From CBDDDW01 sp965226805 (lineage in GTDB: Bacteria > Chloroflexota > Dehalococcoidia > Lucifugimonadales > JAGWBF01): 64,000 nt of DNA. The notes under the pieces were generated by a model, which was not told the DNA's origin, did not search any database, and was given only the letters and a program-made list of their open reading frames with translations. The stretch covers positions 1 through 64,000 of the forward strand of contig CBDDDW010000023.1 in the NCBI GenBank assembly GCA_965226805.1, written 5' to 3'. The translations under genes and the position numbers were made by a program. This document shows, piece by piece, positions 28,176-36,320 of the stretch (position 1 is the first letter of the stretch; every line of letters starts with the position of its first letter).

Positions 28176-29531
28176 GTCCCAGGAAGTGGTGTAACAAGAG
28201 TAGAGGGTCTGGATGAAGAGAGACCACCACGTCATCCTTAGCGGGCAAAGACGAGCCTGAGAAAGGAGGACAACGGTGGTCAAGGAAAGGATGGACCTGC
28301 TTGAGCTAATGCGCAAGAGGGGAGTCGACGGTGACGTGGACTTTCTACGAGAGGCACTGAGAGTGCTGGTCGAGGAGATCATGGAGGCTGATGTGTCATC
28401 GAGGACCGGTGCTGGGTATGGAGAACGCAACCCTGAGCGGGTGACCCAGCGCAACGGGTACCGGTCTCGAGCATGGGACACTCGCGTAGGGACCATGGAG
28501 TTGCAGATACCCAAGCTGAGGGAGGGGAGCTACTTTCCGAGCCTGCTGGAGCCACGGCGTCGCAGCGAGCGAGCTCTGCTGGCGGTGATCCAGCAGGCGT
28601 ATGTGGAGGGTGTATCGACGAGGCGAGTGGATGATCTGGTCAAGGCTCTTGGGTGCGAGGGTATCTCAAAGAGCCAAGTGTCGCGTATCTGCCAGGAGCT
28701 GGACGGGGTGGTGGAGAGCTTCCTGGGTCGGCCGCTGGACGGCGGATCATATCCCTACCTGTGGCTGGACGCACTAACCCAGAAGGTCAGAGAGGCCGGT
28801 AGGATAGTCAACGTCAGCGTGGTGGTGGCGACGGCGGTCAATAGCGAGGGCAAGCGTGAGATCGTTGGGATGGACGTGGGTACCAGTGAAGACGGCGCCT
28901 TCTGGTTAGCCTTCCTGCGCTCACTGGTCGCCAGGGGCCTCGGCGGGGTGGAACTGGTGGTATCGGACGCTCATCAGGGACTCAGGGATGCCATCGCAAC
29001 TGTCTTCGGTGGGGCCAGTTGGCAGCGGTGCCGCACCCACTTCATGACCAACCTGCTCACTCGGGTCCCCAGGAGCGCTCAGCCCTGGGTGGCCACCATG
29101 GTACGCACCATCTACCAGCAGCCGTCCCCTCAGGAAGTGCATGCCCAACTCGAGCGGGTGATTGCTCAGCTCCAGGACCCGTTCCCACAGGTCGCCTCTC
29201 GACTGGACGAGGCTGGACCCGACGTCCTGGCCTTCTCCAGCTTCCCACTCGCCCACTGGAAGAAGATCTGGTCCAACAACCCCCTGGAGCGTCTCAACAA
29301 GGAGATACGGCGCCGCACCGATGTGGTGGGCATCTTCCCTAACCGCCCAGCTGTCCGTCGCATGGTCGGCGCCGTCCTAGCTGAGCAGCACGACGAGTGG
29401 GCCGTCGGCCGTCGATACATGACACAGGAGGTAACCACCTCCAACGAAGCTCTACCCAGAGCCGAACTCGCAGAGGCAGCGGCCTAGACAATATCAACAG
29501 GATGACGTACTCTTACACCACTCTATGGGAC
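28176..29531. mobile_element. IS256-family insertion sequence
   Basis: 1356 bases. The ends are imperfect inverted repeats: GTCCCAggaAGTGGTGTAA at the left (28176-28194) and, reversed, GTCCCAtagAGTGGTGTAA at the right (29513-29531), 16 of 19 matching. It carries one intact transposase. The flanking 8 bases differ (GAAGTAGA and GTGACCAC), so there is no target duplication. The element therefore marks a rearrangement and not a simple insertion. Confidence 0.85.
28276..29487 (+). CDS. IS256-family transposase (Mutator type)
   Basis: 403 aa from GTG 28276, with AGGAGG in front. It is a DDE enzyme of the Mutator/IS256 family. The first Asp is in YPYLWLDAL (~160), the second in ELVVSDAHQGLRDAI (~236), with the CxxH-like WQRCRTHFMTNLL next. 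The Glu is in NNPLERLNKEIRRRTDVVGIFPN (~335-357), within NKEIRRR. The full frame is open and all catalytic residues are present, so it may still be active. Confidence 0.95.
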   Translation: MVKERMDLLELMRKRGVDGDVDFLREALRVLVEEIMEADVSSRTGAGYGERNPERVTQRNGYRSRAWDTRVGTMELQIPKLREGSYFPSLLEPRRRSERALLAVIQQAYVEGVSTRRVDDLVKALGCEGISKSQVSRICQELDGVVESFLGRPLDGGSYPYLWLDALTQKVREAGRIVNVSVVVATAVNSEGKREIVGMDVGTSEDGAFWLAFLRSLVARGLGGVELVVSDAHQGLRDAIATVFGGASWQRCRTHFMTNLLTRVPRSAQPWVATMVRTIYQQPSPQEVHAQLERVIAQLQDPFPQVASRLDEAGPDVLAFSSFPLAHWKKIWSNNPLERLNKEIRRRTDVVGIFPNRPAVRRMVGAVLAEQHDEWAVGRRYMTQEVTTSNEALPRAELAEAAA

Positions 29532-29719
29532 GTGACCACCAGTGACCCGCCCGTCTCGACGGGATACGAGGTCTTGCTGGTCCTGACGGCGTGCTCCTCA
29601 GAGATGAACCCGTCGGCAATGGCAGCAAGAGGCTGTAGCGACCTGAACAGGGCACTCGGCAGCGCAGGACTCCCGTGCAAGAGCAAGAAATCTGGGCCCT
29701 GTATGACGTGGGCTGCCAT
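29532..29719 (-). pseudogene. Prophage tail gene, 3' end removed by IS256
   Basis: The ATG at 29719 overlaps the stop of the tape measure gene (TGATG), the usual coupling of phage late genes. Only ~62 residues remain (MAAHVIQGPDFLLLHGSPAL...), before the frame enters the IS inverted repeat and stops at 29513. In contractile-tailed phages the gene after the tape measure is a baseplate or tail-assembly gene. The fragment is too short to name. Confidence 0.6.
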
Positions 29720-32496
29720 CAGCGCTCCACCGGCCCGTCGTGGTCGTAGGCGACGTTCCGAATCTGGTCTTGAATCGCCTCGCCTAGCTCCTGGGCGATC
29801 CCCTTGGCGTCCGTCGCCTGGGTCTGGATCACGATGGGCTCTACGATGTTCACGGTGACCGATCTGGTGACCACCGAGGACCTGTACATCTGACCGTAGT
29901 GGGGCGGCGCTTGCGGCAAAGCGGCGGGGCCGAGCCGGAACCCTTGGAGCATCTGAGCGAGGACGCTGGAAGCCCCTTTGGGCAGCACCATCTCGCCGCC
30001 GTGGATAATGGCGGGCACCGGCCTACCCAGGGGTCCGGGAACGACCCCTCCTTCGGCCCCCGTAAACACTTTGCCGATACCACCGAGCAAGCCCTTGGCC
30101 TTGTCCGTAGCACCACCGACGGCGTTCATCACCGTGCCCACGACAGGGATTTCTTTGACGGCTTCCGTCACCATGTTGGGAATGTCCTTCACGGCGTCCT
30201 TCACCTTGCCGGGAATCTCCTTGATGAAGGAGATAATCGCTTCTATCCAGCCCTTAACGGTGTCGTAGACGCGGCTCCAGACACCTCCGACGATCCCGAC
30301 AATCTGATCCCACTCCTGGGCTATCAAGATGGGCAGGCCGACCGCCGGAAAGATTACCGCCAGAATCTTGGCCCAGTGGTCGCGGAAGATGCCCACGATG
30401 GTTCCCCATATACCCATGAAGAAGTCCCTGACCTTGGTGAACGCATCTATGAGCCTGTCCCGCAGCCCGAAGGCGTTCGTCGCTATCAGGGCGAACGGTC
30501 CGAGGATCGGCAGTAGGAGCAGGCTCGCAATCTCTCGCCACTTGTCCTTAATGAAGTTCCACACGCCTTTCAGAGCGTCCACGATCTGACGTCGGAACTT
30601 GTAGATGAGCGCCCCCACAATGCCGAATGGCCCCAGAAGTATGCCCACTAGCAACGGCCAGTTGCCCTTGATCCAGTTCCAGGCAAACTTGAGAGCGCCG
30701 AGAATCTGCCTGCGAAACTTGTAGACCACAAAGCCAAGGGCAACGAAGGCTCCGATGATGGCCATGACTATGAGCACGATTGGATTGGCCAGCAAAGCTA
30801 TCGTGAACCCCACGACCGCTGCCGTCGCTGCAATCAGGGGAGGAATCAACGAGGCCCAGATAGCAGCTCCAAAGGTAATCACGGCGCTGATGCCTGCGAC
30901 GATTGCACGGCCTGCGAAGCGCAGCATCGCCAGGCTTGCCATCGCCAATCGCCGGCCCAGCGCTCTCAGTGCCCCGATGGTCGATGTCCAGATGGTAGCG
31001 GCGAATCGGCTTAGAGCCGGGATAGCGTTGGTACGGACCGATGTTGCGAATCTTCCCAACGCTGCCGTTCCCCTGGTCCACAACCTCACAGCAAAGTCCC
31101 GCACCGCAAGCCCTGCCGCTTTCACTCCTTTACCAAGGGCAGTGAGGGCAGGAGATACCCTGGACCAGATCGCAGTGGCAAACCGCCGTAGCCCACGCGT
31201 CACACGACTTACCCTCATCCGGAGCAGGCGTAGCGAGGCCCGCCAGTGCGTGACAAGGCGCACCGATGTGCGAATGGCGGTCGTCAGAGGGCGGAACGCT
31301 ATCGCCAGTGCCTTGAGGCCGAAAGACAGGGCCAACAGCCCAGGGCCTGCGGCGATGACCGCCACCATAAGCGTCTTTATTGGCCCCGGTGCGTTTGAGA
31401 TCGCATTGATTAGGTGTCTAAGCGTAACCAGAGCATTCGTCATCAAGGCCCTGAGTCCAGAGTCAGCGAGCGAGAGTTGCAGACCCTCCAACGCCGATTT
31501 GAATTGGTCCACGGAACCAGGGAAGCCGCTCTCAAGAATCTCCCTCATCTCATCAGCAGTGCCACCGGCGGCTTCGAGTTCTGCAATGAAGTCCTCAACA
31601 TCGGTAACGGAGCTTGCGAGAATAGAGGCTCCAACAGCGGCCTCTCGCCCGAATATTTGTAGCGCAGTCTTGGTGTCCAGCCCAGCGTCCCCGATCCGCT
31701 TGAACGCTCCCTCGATATCTCCGGCTGACACCATAGCGCTGATTTCCTCAAAATCGAGTTCGAGCTTACGAAAGCCCTCACGGACATTATCCGTTGGGTC
31801 CTCCTGAAGTATGGCAATGATGTTCTTAAATGCTGTACCCGTCTGTTCCGGGATCAGGCCGCCAGACCGGAGGGTGCCAATTATGGCCGCCGTCTGTTCT
31901 ATACTGATACCAAGGTCGGCGACCAGGGGCGCAACCTGGCGGAACGCCGGGCCGAGCTCGGCAACGGTTGTCTTGGCACTGACGGCGGTCTTTGCCAGCA
32001 CGTCCACCACCCGCTCAGTTTCACTGGTTTCCAACTTGAACCCTGCCAATTGACTGGTAACCAGACCGGCGGCCTCGGCCATGTCGAGCTCTCCAGCAAT
32101 GGCCAGGTTGAGCACATCAGGAATGGCCTCCATGACCTGATTGGCATCAAGACCGGCGCGGGCAAGCTCCACCTGCGCATTGGCAGCGTCGGTGGCGCTC
32201 TTAGAGGTAGCTGCTCCCAGGTCCTTCGCCTGTTGTTCGAGGGCCTGAAGGTCCTCCACAGGCGCGTCAAGAAAGGTCGCCTTCAAGGTGTTCATGGCAC
32301 GGTCGAACGACAAGATCGTCCTGCCGACGACGAAGCCAACGCCAGTCAGAGCGGCCCCAGCGATGGCGAAGTTGCGGGCCATCGTATTGATGTTGCTCTG
32401 GACCTGCTTGACCCGTTGCTGTACGCGGTCCAGCTCGCGCGTGTCGCCCCTGAATCCGATTATGGTTATGAGTTCGTCAAGTACCGTGCCTGCCAT
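29719..32496 (-). CDS. Phage tail tape measure protein
   Basis: 925 aa. The N-terminal part (~1-320) fits the TP901-type tape measure core: helical coiled segment DRVQQRVKQVQSNINTMARN, ATFLDAPVEDLQALEQQAKDLG, VAPLVADLGISIEQTAAIIGTLRSGGL and TAFKNIIAIL. The middle (~350-760) has repeated hydrophobic helices (IVLIVMAIIGAFVALGFVVYK, IGPFALIATN), and the end is Gly-rich. Its length sets tail length. It is transcribed after the lipoprotein gene and coupled to a truncated gene. Probably complete. Confidence 0.93.
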   Translation of the reverse strand: MAGTVLDELITIIGFRGDTRELDRVQQRVKQVQSNINTMARNFAIAGAALTGVGFVVGRTILSFDRAMNTLKATFLDAPVEDLQALEQQAKDLGAATSKSATDAANAQVELARAGLDANQVMEAIPDVLNLAIAGELDMAEAAGLVTSQLAGFKLETSETERVVDVLAKTAVSAKTTVAELGPAFRQVAPLVADLGISIEQTAAIIGTLRSGGLIPEQTGTAFKNIIAILQEDPTDNVREGFRKLELDFEEISAMVSAGDIEGAFKRIGDAGLDTKTALQIFGREAAVGASILASSVTDVEDFIAELEAAGGTADEMREILESGFPGSVDQFKSALEGLQLSLADSGLRALMTNALVTLRHLINAISNAPGPIKTLMVAVIAAGPGLLALSFGLKALAIAFRPLTTAIRTSVRLVTHWRASLRLLRMRVSRVTRGLRRFATAIWSRVSPALTALGKGVKAAGLAVRDFAVRLWTRGTAALGRFATSVRTNAIPALSRFAATIWTSTIGALRALGRRLAMASLAMLRFAGRAIVAGISAVITFGAAIWASLIPPLIAATAAVVGFTIALLANPIVLIVMAIIGAFVALGFVVYKFRRQILGALKFAWNWIKGNWPLLVGILLGPFGIVGALIYKFRRQIVDALKGVWNFIKDKWREIASLLLLPILGPFALIATNAFGLRDRLIDAFTKVRDFFMGIWGTIVGIFRDHWAKILAVIFPAVGLPILIAQEWDQIVGIVGGVWSRVYDTVKGWIEAIISFIKEIPGKVKDAVKDIPNMVTEAVKEIPVVGTVMNAVGGATDKAKGLLGGIGKVFTGAEGGVVPGPLGRPVPAIIHGGEMVLPKGASSVLAQMLQGFRLGPAALPQAPPHYGQMYRSSVVTRSVTVNIVEPIVIQTQATDAKGIAQELGEAIQDQIRNVAYDHDGPVER

Positions 32497-32507
32497 ATCT
32501 CCAGTCC

Positions 32508-32993
32508 TTATGGGCTACTGCGCCTAGTGTTCTTCCATATGACAGCTTCATCTTTGGCGGTCAATGCCCTAATGGTGCCTATGCGTAGGAACGCCACGGC
32601 CACTTCCATCTCTAGCGGCTCTGAAGGGTCTGCCAAAAAGCGGTCCACCGCGTCTATGCCACTGCGAAAGTTTCTTTGCGCACTTTGAACTAGTCGAGCT
32701 ATTTCTTCCGTTGGGGGCTCTCCATTCGGGGATTCAAAGAAGTGCCCTTCCCAGAATCCCTTCGAAAAACGAAGGGTCACAAGGTTTGGCTCCGAGCGGA
32801 GTTGCTCCCCTACAGTGGTGACTCCCGATGTGATTACTGTGCTCCAGCGAATTACCCAGGCTGCGTACTCGTCTTTTGGACTGGGAGTGGGCGTAGGGGT
32901 AGAGGTCGGTGTGGGCTCGCTACTGCACGCTGCCAGGACCACCAACGACACCAGGGCTAGGGTCGTCAAGGCCAGAATCTTCGGCTTCAACAT
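32508..32993 (-). CDS. Prophage-encoded lipoprotein
   Basis: 161 aa. A signal peptide ends in the lipobox VLAAC (Cys23), then a Thr/Pro linker (EPTPTSTPTPTPSP) and a ~115-residue soluble domain I do not recognise. It would be anchored outside the cell membrane. It lies directly before the tape measure gene, in the late operon, and overlaps the upstream small gene by seven bases. Phage lipoproteins often block entry of related phages (superinfection exclusion); that role is a guess here. Confidence 0.75.
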   Translation of the reverse strand: MLKPKILALTTLALVSLVVLAACSSEPTPTSTPTPTPSPKDEYAAWVIRWSTVITSGVTTVGEQLRSEPNLVTLRFSKGFWEGHFFESPNGEPPTEEIARLVQSAQRNFRSGIDAVDRFLADPSEPLEMEVAVAFLRIGTIRALTAKDEAVIWKNTRRSSP

Positions 32994-33175
32994 TCGTTTC
33001 TCCTTTCTTGAGCAACTACGTTGTCCGGGACTACGATGTTGAGACCATGCGCGAGGGCTTGGAGCCGCCGGTTGAAGTCCATGAGCTTCTTCTCGGCTTC
33101 AATTGGCGCCTCAGCGTCGGCCCTGAATTCCAGCATGGTAAGCAACTGGTCAATTACGGTCTTCTGCTTGGTCAT
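32987..33175 (-). CDS. Small coiled-coil prophage protein
   Basis: 62 aa from ATG 33175, preceded by AGGAGG. The open frame to 33223 would overlap the BrnT promoter. Helical and charged (MTKQKTVIDQLLTML, EAEKKLMDFNRRLQALAHGL). No family recognised. Overlaps the lipoprotein start. Confidence 0.55.
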   Translation of the reverse strand: MTKQKTVIDQLLTMLEFRADAEAPIEAEKKLMDFNRRLQALAHGLNIVVPDNVVAQERRNEC

Positions 33176-33195
33176 GGTGCGCCTCCTAAGATTTG

Positions 33196-33224
33196 TTGAC
33201 TGATACTCATATTGTACGTACACT
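33196..33224 (+). promoter_or_regulatory. BrnTA promoter with palindromic operator
   Basis: TTGACT (33196-33201), 17-base spacer, TACACT (33219-33224). The palindrome TGTACGTACA (33213-33222) overlaps the -10 box and would suit repression by the BrnT-BrnA complex. The -10 ends six bases before the GTG start, so the transcript should be leaderless. Confidence 0.65.
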
Positions 33225-33230
33225 TATCCT

Positions 33231-33491
33231 GTGGAGTATGAGTGGGACGAAGTCAAGAACCGGGCCAACATTGCGCGGGGGCGTCCCAGCTTCGCGGTCA
33301 TGGCGGACTTTGAGTGGGACACCGCGAGTGTGAACCGCAGTGATAGGTATGGTGAGGTGAGATGGGCGGCCACCGGATACGTCGGAGACCGTCTCCACAG
33401 AGCCGTCTGTACCGAAAGGGGCTTCAGGACACGAATCATAAGCCTGCGCAAGGCGAGCCTGAAGGAGATGAGAGATTATGCCGAAGCTTAA
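33231..33491 (+). CDS. brnT: BrnT family toxin
   Basis: 86 aa from GTG 33231. BrnT toxins are RelE-fold ribonucleases that stop translation. Family features are EYEWDEVKNRANIARGRPSF at the start, a central GEVRWAATGYVGDRL, and the closing RIISLRKASLKEMRDY, which holds the Arg-Ile-Ile-Ser strand typical of the family. The antitoxin gene overlaps its end by 14 bases. No ribosome site precedes the GTG, consistent with a leaderless mRNA. Confidence 0.88.
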   Translation: MEYEWDEVKNRANIARGRPSFAVMADFEWDTASVNRSDRYGEVRWAATGYVGDRLHRAVCTERGFRTRIISLRKASLKEMRDYAEA

Positions 33492-33783
33492 GCCTGGGAC
33501 TATTTTGCCTACACCGGAGGAAGAGGCTGAGATACAACGACAGATCGCCGAGGACCCGGAGGACCCGGCCCATTGGGACGATTCGCTCCCTCTCCTTCCG
33601 GCCACAGAGGTCATCCCACACATCGTGGAGCGACACCGGCGTCCCCGTGGCAAGCAAAAAGCTCCAACCAAGGAGAAGATCACTTTACGCATTGATGCCG
33701 ACATAGCCGACCACTTCCGAGACAGTGGCCCGGGTTGGCAGACGCGGCTCAACAACGCCTTGCGGAAGGCTATTTTCTCCTGA
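33478..33783 (+). CDS. brnA: BrnA family antitoxin
   Basis: 101 aa. The N-terminal half is acidic (PTPEEEAEIQRQIAEDPEDP). The C-terminal ~35 residues, KITLRIDADIADHFRDSGPGWQTRLNNALRKAI, are a ribbon-helix-helix DNA-binding unit cut from the BrnA family. It would bind BrnT and repress the operon. Overlap with brnT means coupled translation. It lies on the plus strand inside the minus-strand phage late genes. Confidence 0.88.
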   Translation: MPKLKPGTILPTPEEEAEIQRQIAEDPEDPAHWDDSLPLLPATEVIPHIVERHRRPRGKQKAPTKEKITLRIDADIADHFRDSGPGWQTRLNNALRKAIFS

Positions 33784-33825
33784 GTCATCTGCCTCTTCAT
33801 GGTGCGCCTACTTCCTTCCTTTCGC

Positions 33826-33852
33826 AACTTCGTCCTACGGGAGGACGAAGTT
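33826..33852. terminator. Hairpin between BrnTA and RelBE-like modules
   Basis: AACTTCGTCCT and AGGACGAAGTT form a perfect 11-bp stem with a five-base loop. No T-run follows on either strand, so intrinsic termination is uncertain. Confidence 0.45.
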
Positions 33853-33944
33853 AACTCCACGGGTATTTTCGTGCTCCCGGAACACGCTTCCCGCTGCTAC
33901 ATGATATACTGAATACCTGCATCGCACTACGGAGGGATTGCGGC

Positions 33945-34172
33945 ATGGCAACTTCGATTCGCCTTTCGCCAGAGATGGAACAACGGCTTGATTATCTGGC
34001 CTCGCAGACTGGACGCACGAAGGCGTTCTACCTACGCGAGATGATCGAGCGCGGGCTTGAGGACATGGAAGACTACTACCTTGCTGCCGACGTGCTCGAA
34101 CGGGTCCGCAAGGGCGAGGAGCCAGTCTACTCGTCCGAAGAAGTGAGGGCAGAGCTTGGCCTGGACAATTGA
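33945..34172 (+). CDS. RelB/CopG-type antitoxin
   Basis: 75 aa with GGAGGG before the ATG. It starts MATSIRLSPEMEQRLDYLA, the ribbon-helix-helix strand and helix, followed by QTGRTKAFYLREMIERGLEDMEDYYLA, as in RelB/TraY-like antitoxins. The acidic C-terminus would cover the toxin. A TATACT lies ~40 bases upstream. The toxin gene overlaps by 17 bases. Confidence 0.87.
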   Translation: MATSIRLSPEMEQRLDYLASQTGRTKAFYLREMIERGLEDMEDYYLAADVLERVRKGEEPVYSSEEVRAELGLDN

Positions 34173-34423
34173 GTACACCGACACGGCCAGGACTCAGCTC
34201 CGTAGACTCGACAGGCAGGCGGCCCGGCGCATCGTCGATTACATGGACCAGCGGGTCTCCGTACTGGAAAACCCGCGAGGACCTGGGCCAAGCGTTGAGT
34301 GGCCCGCTTGGTGGGCTGTGGCGTTACCGTGTAGGTGACTATCGCGTTATCTGTGATATTCAAGATCGTGCCTTGCGTGTCCTGGTGGTGAGAGTCGGGA
34401 GACGGGATACGGTGTACCGCTGA
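34156..34423 (+). pseudogene. RelE-type toxin, frameshifted
   Basis: The first frame (TTG 34156) gives WTIEYTDTARTQLRRLDRQAARRIVDYM, a RelE N-terminus, then goes astray. One base later the next frame resumes REDLGQALSGPLGGLWRYRVGDYRVICDI and ends RVGRRDTVYR, with the catalytic Arg-rich core. The shift is in the ACCCGCGAGG stretch near 34270. With an intact antitoxin and a dead toxin the module is decaying, or one extra base is a sequence error. Confidence 0.8.
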
Positions 34424-34452
34424 TGGGCCTGTCAATTCCCTGGGTTCCTGAC

Positions 34453-34737
34453 TCATTCCCCCTCCGGCTCCACAGCAGCGCCGTCCAGCTCGAACCGGAG
34501 CTTGATCTTTGGGTCGGAGACTTTCGACAGCCGCCGGATCAGTAGCACTAGCTCGTCCATTCCGTCCCGGTCCACCATCTCTTTATCCAATGAGACCTGG
34601 CACATGGGACAAAATCCAGGCAGGTACCAGTGGAATCCGCGGAGGTGTTGCACCAGCTCTCCCTGGCACTTGGAACACTGGAACCGGACACTCACCAGGT
34701 CCTCCAGGCTAAACACGATACGGGTTTCCTTGGTCAT
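34453..34737 (-). CDS. Zinc-ribbon prophage protein
   Basis: 94 aa from ATG 34737, preceded by AGGAGC; the longer frame to 34809 lacks an RBS. CSKC (~22) and CPMC (~43) form a likely zinc site. The C-terminal half is helical then acidic. Family unknown. It follows the second tail-tube paralogue in the late operon. Confidence 0.6.
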   Translation of the reverse strand: MTKETRIVFSLEDLVSVRFQCSKCQGELVQHLRGFHWYLPGFCPMCQVSLDKEMVDRDGMDELVLLIRRLSKVSDPKIKLRFELDGAAVEPEGE

Positions 34738-34780
34738 GGCTCCTCCTAACTTAGACCCTAGAACCAAGTTCTCGGCGTAG

Positions 34781-35155
34781 CTAGATGACCTCGTAGTACA
34801 GTCTCTCAAACTCGAAGGTGAACGTCTTTTCAGCCGTCTCGTCCATGAGCGTTCCCATTGGCGCGCTGGTCATAACGCCGTGCATGAGCCTCAGAACCGA
34901 TCCATGCTTGGCGTCCTTGACGCTCCCTTCCCAGTTCACAATTCCGCCGCCGACTATCGCCTTCATCTGCTGCTTCAAGAGCGCCAGCGATGAGGCGCCA
35001 GGTTGCAGCATGATGGAAACGGTAGCCAGCATATCCCCGGTGGCTCCCCTGCGGACGGTGGCAAGCTCAACAGTATCGGGAATCTCGAGCGCGCTGAGTC
35101 CCAGCACTACGTGACCGTTTAGGGTAACGCTCAGGGTTTCTGCCGGGATTATCAT
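34781..35155 (-). CDS. Second tail-tube-like protein
   Basis: 124 aa with AGGAGGAGC before the ATG. It is a diverged copy of the tube protein at 35836: both share a SVTLNGH.V strand, a VRRGATGDM motif, a W(E/D)GSVK strand and an aromatic C-terminal strand (TFEFERLYYEVI against the other's TFNWEFQEI). It is ~30 residues shorter. Tube-fold proteins also act as tail-tube initiators or terminators in contractile tails, so it may cap the tube at one end. Confidence 0.75.
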   Translation of the reverse strand: MIIPAETLSVTLNGHVVLGLSALEIPDTVELATVRRGATGDMLATVSIMLQPGASSLALLKQQMKAIVGGGIVNWEGSVKDAKHGSVLRLMHGVMTSAPMGTLMDETAEKTFTFEFERLYYEVI

Positions 35156-35182
35156 ATTGCTCCTCCTGCACTTTCTTCCTAC

Positions 35183-35823
35183 CTACCGCTTCTCCTTAGA
35201 CTTTCGCTCCGCCTCGGCATAGGAGCGGTGCTCGTTCTCTATTCGGGCGACCAATATCTCATGGAGGTCGAGGGCTTCATCCAAAGTGTAACGCTCCTTT
35301 AGCTCCAGGTATTCAGCCAGCTCAGCGTCTATGAGAGCGCCGAAGAAGGGCTTTATTCCGAGGGGGATGACGGGCTCGAAACCAGGGGGGCGTCTCTCAA
35401 CCTGGAGACGAGGGCGTCTAAGGACGGCGTAAAATTTACGGCTGCACTCCGCGCCAACACTTCGTAGATAGCGATGGGCTCCAGGCCGTCGAAGGCCATC
35501 TCCTCGGCCCCGGCTAGCTGCTGCGGAGTGGGGACCCGCGTGTTGGAGAAGGCTACCTTCTCGAACAGCTTCTGGCGCACCTGCCGCACAAACGCAGGGT
35601 CCAGCGACAGCACGATCTTGAGGAAGGTTGCTATCGACCTGTCGCCCTCGTTCAAGACCTCTGTGGGCAGGGACAGAGCCTGAGACTTGCCCAGCTCGTG
35701 CCTGATCGCTTCCAGGAGGTCGAAGGCCGCCATCGCCGGCAGCTTGGACACAGCGAATCGTGTGCCGCCGATCTCGAACTCGGTCTTTGTAAGGTCGCCG
35801 CCTATTCCGTTCAGGCTCACCAT
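35183..35823 (-). CDS. Tail assembly chaperone, with -1 frameshift extension
   Basis: The zero frame (35353-35823, 156 aa) starts MVSLNGIGGDLTKTEFEIGG and ends at TAA. Near its end is the run CCCCCC (35387-35392). A -1 slip there gives DAPPGFEPVIPLGIKPFF, and the new frame stays open to TAG at 35183-35185, with EYLELKERYTLDEALDLHE and a Lys/Glu-rich tail, ~213 aa in all. The extension has no start codon or RBS of its own. This is the arrangement of lambda G/GT and its myovirus counterparts, encoded between tube and tape measure. The exact slip codon is inferred. Confidence 0.8.
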
Positions 35824-35835
35824 CTAGTTGCCTCC

Positions 35836-36309
35836 TTACGGTCCTAGCACCGACACGTCGGCGAAATTTACCTTGGCAAAGTCGGGGATGATCTCCTGGA
35901 ACTCCCAGTTAAATGTGAGGTTGCCCGCCTCGCCCTTACCCATCGTGTACCACAAAGGGCCAGAGATGAGGATGCCCCGCTTGAGCGTAACGCTGGCACC
36001 AGTCCTGCTGTGTTTTACGCTACCGTCCCAGATCACTTCGGCCCTCTCCACCAGAATCCGCGTCACCTGATTCATCAAGAACGGTACCGAGGGGGAGTTG
36101 GGCAGTAGCTTGAGCGACACCGGGCCGCCCCTATCCCCTGTGCTGAATGCCGCCATGTCTCCGGTCGCGCCGCGCCGCACGCTGGCGAACTCGAATGCGT
36201 CCGGCAGTGTGAGGGCGTCCGTGTCCTCAGACCAGCCCCTAATGGTTTGTTCACCCTCCACGGTATGGCCGTTTAGAGTAACCGTCACGTCTTGCAACGA
36301 AAAAAGCAT
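35836..36309 (-). CDS. Tail tube protein (DUF3277-like)
   Basis: 157 aa from ATG 36309, with TAGGAGGAAG in front. VTVTLNGHTVEG, DALTLPDAFEFASVRRGATGDMA and VSLKLLPNSPSVPFLM resemble DUF3277 tube proteins of myoviruses. It follows the sheath gene by 11 bases, the normal order. The tube runs inside the sheath. Confidence 0.85.
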   Translation of the reverse strand: MLFSLQDVTVTLNGHTVEGEQTIRGWSEDTDALTLPDAFEFASVRRGATGDMAAFSTGDRGGPVSLKLLPNSPSVPFLMNQVTRILVERAEVIWDGSVKHSRTGASVTLKRGILISGPLWYTMGKGEAGNLTFNWEFQEIIPDFAKVNFADVSVLGP

Positions 36310-36320
36310 TGTTCTTCCTC

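Larger units (their letters stand above)
33172..33809. repeat. 13-bp direct repeats flanking BrnTA cassette
   Basis: TCATGGTGCGCCT occurs at 33172-33184 and again at 33797-33809, bracketing the plus-strand BrnTA genes. On the minus strand each copy reads AGGCGCACCATGA, a ribosome site plus start codon. Possible recombination footprint of cassette entry. Confidence 0.5.

Noticed and set aside
28176..28514. N-terminal extension of the TIR-like frame
   Set aside because: These ~113 codons are antisense IS256 DNA, so they are not part of the original gene.
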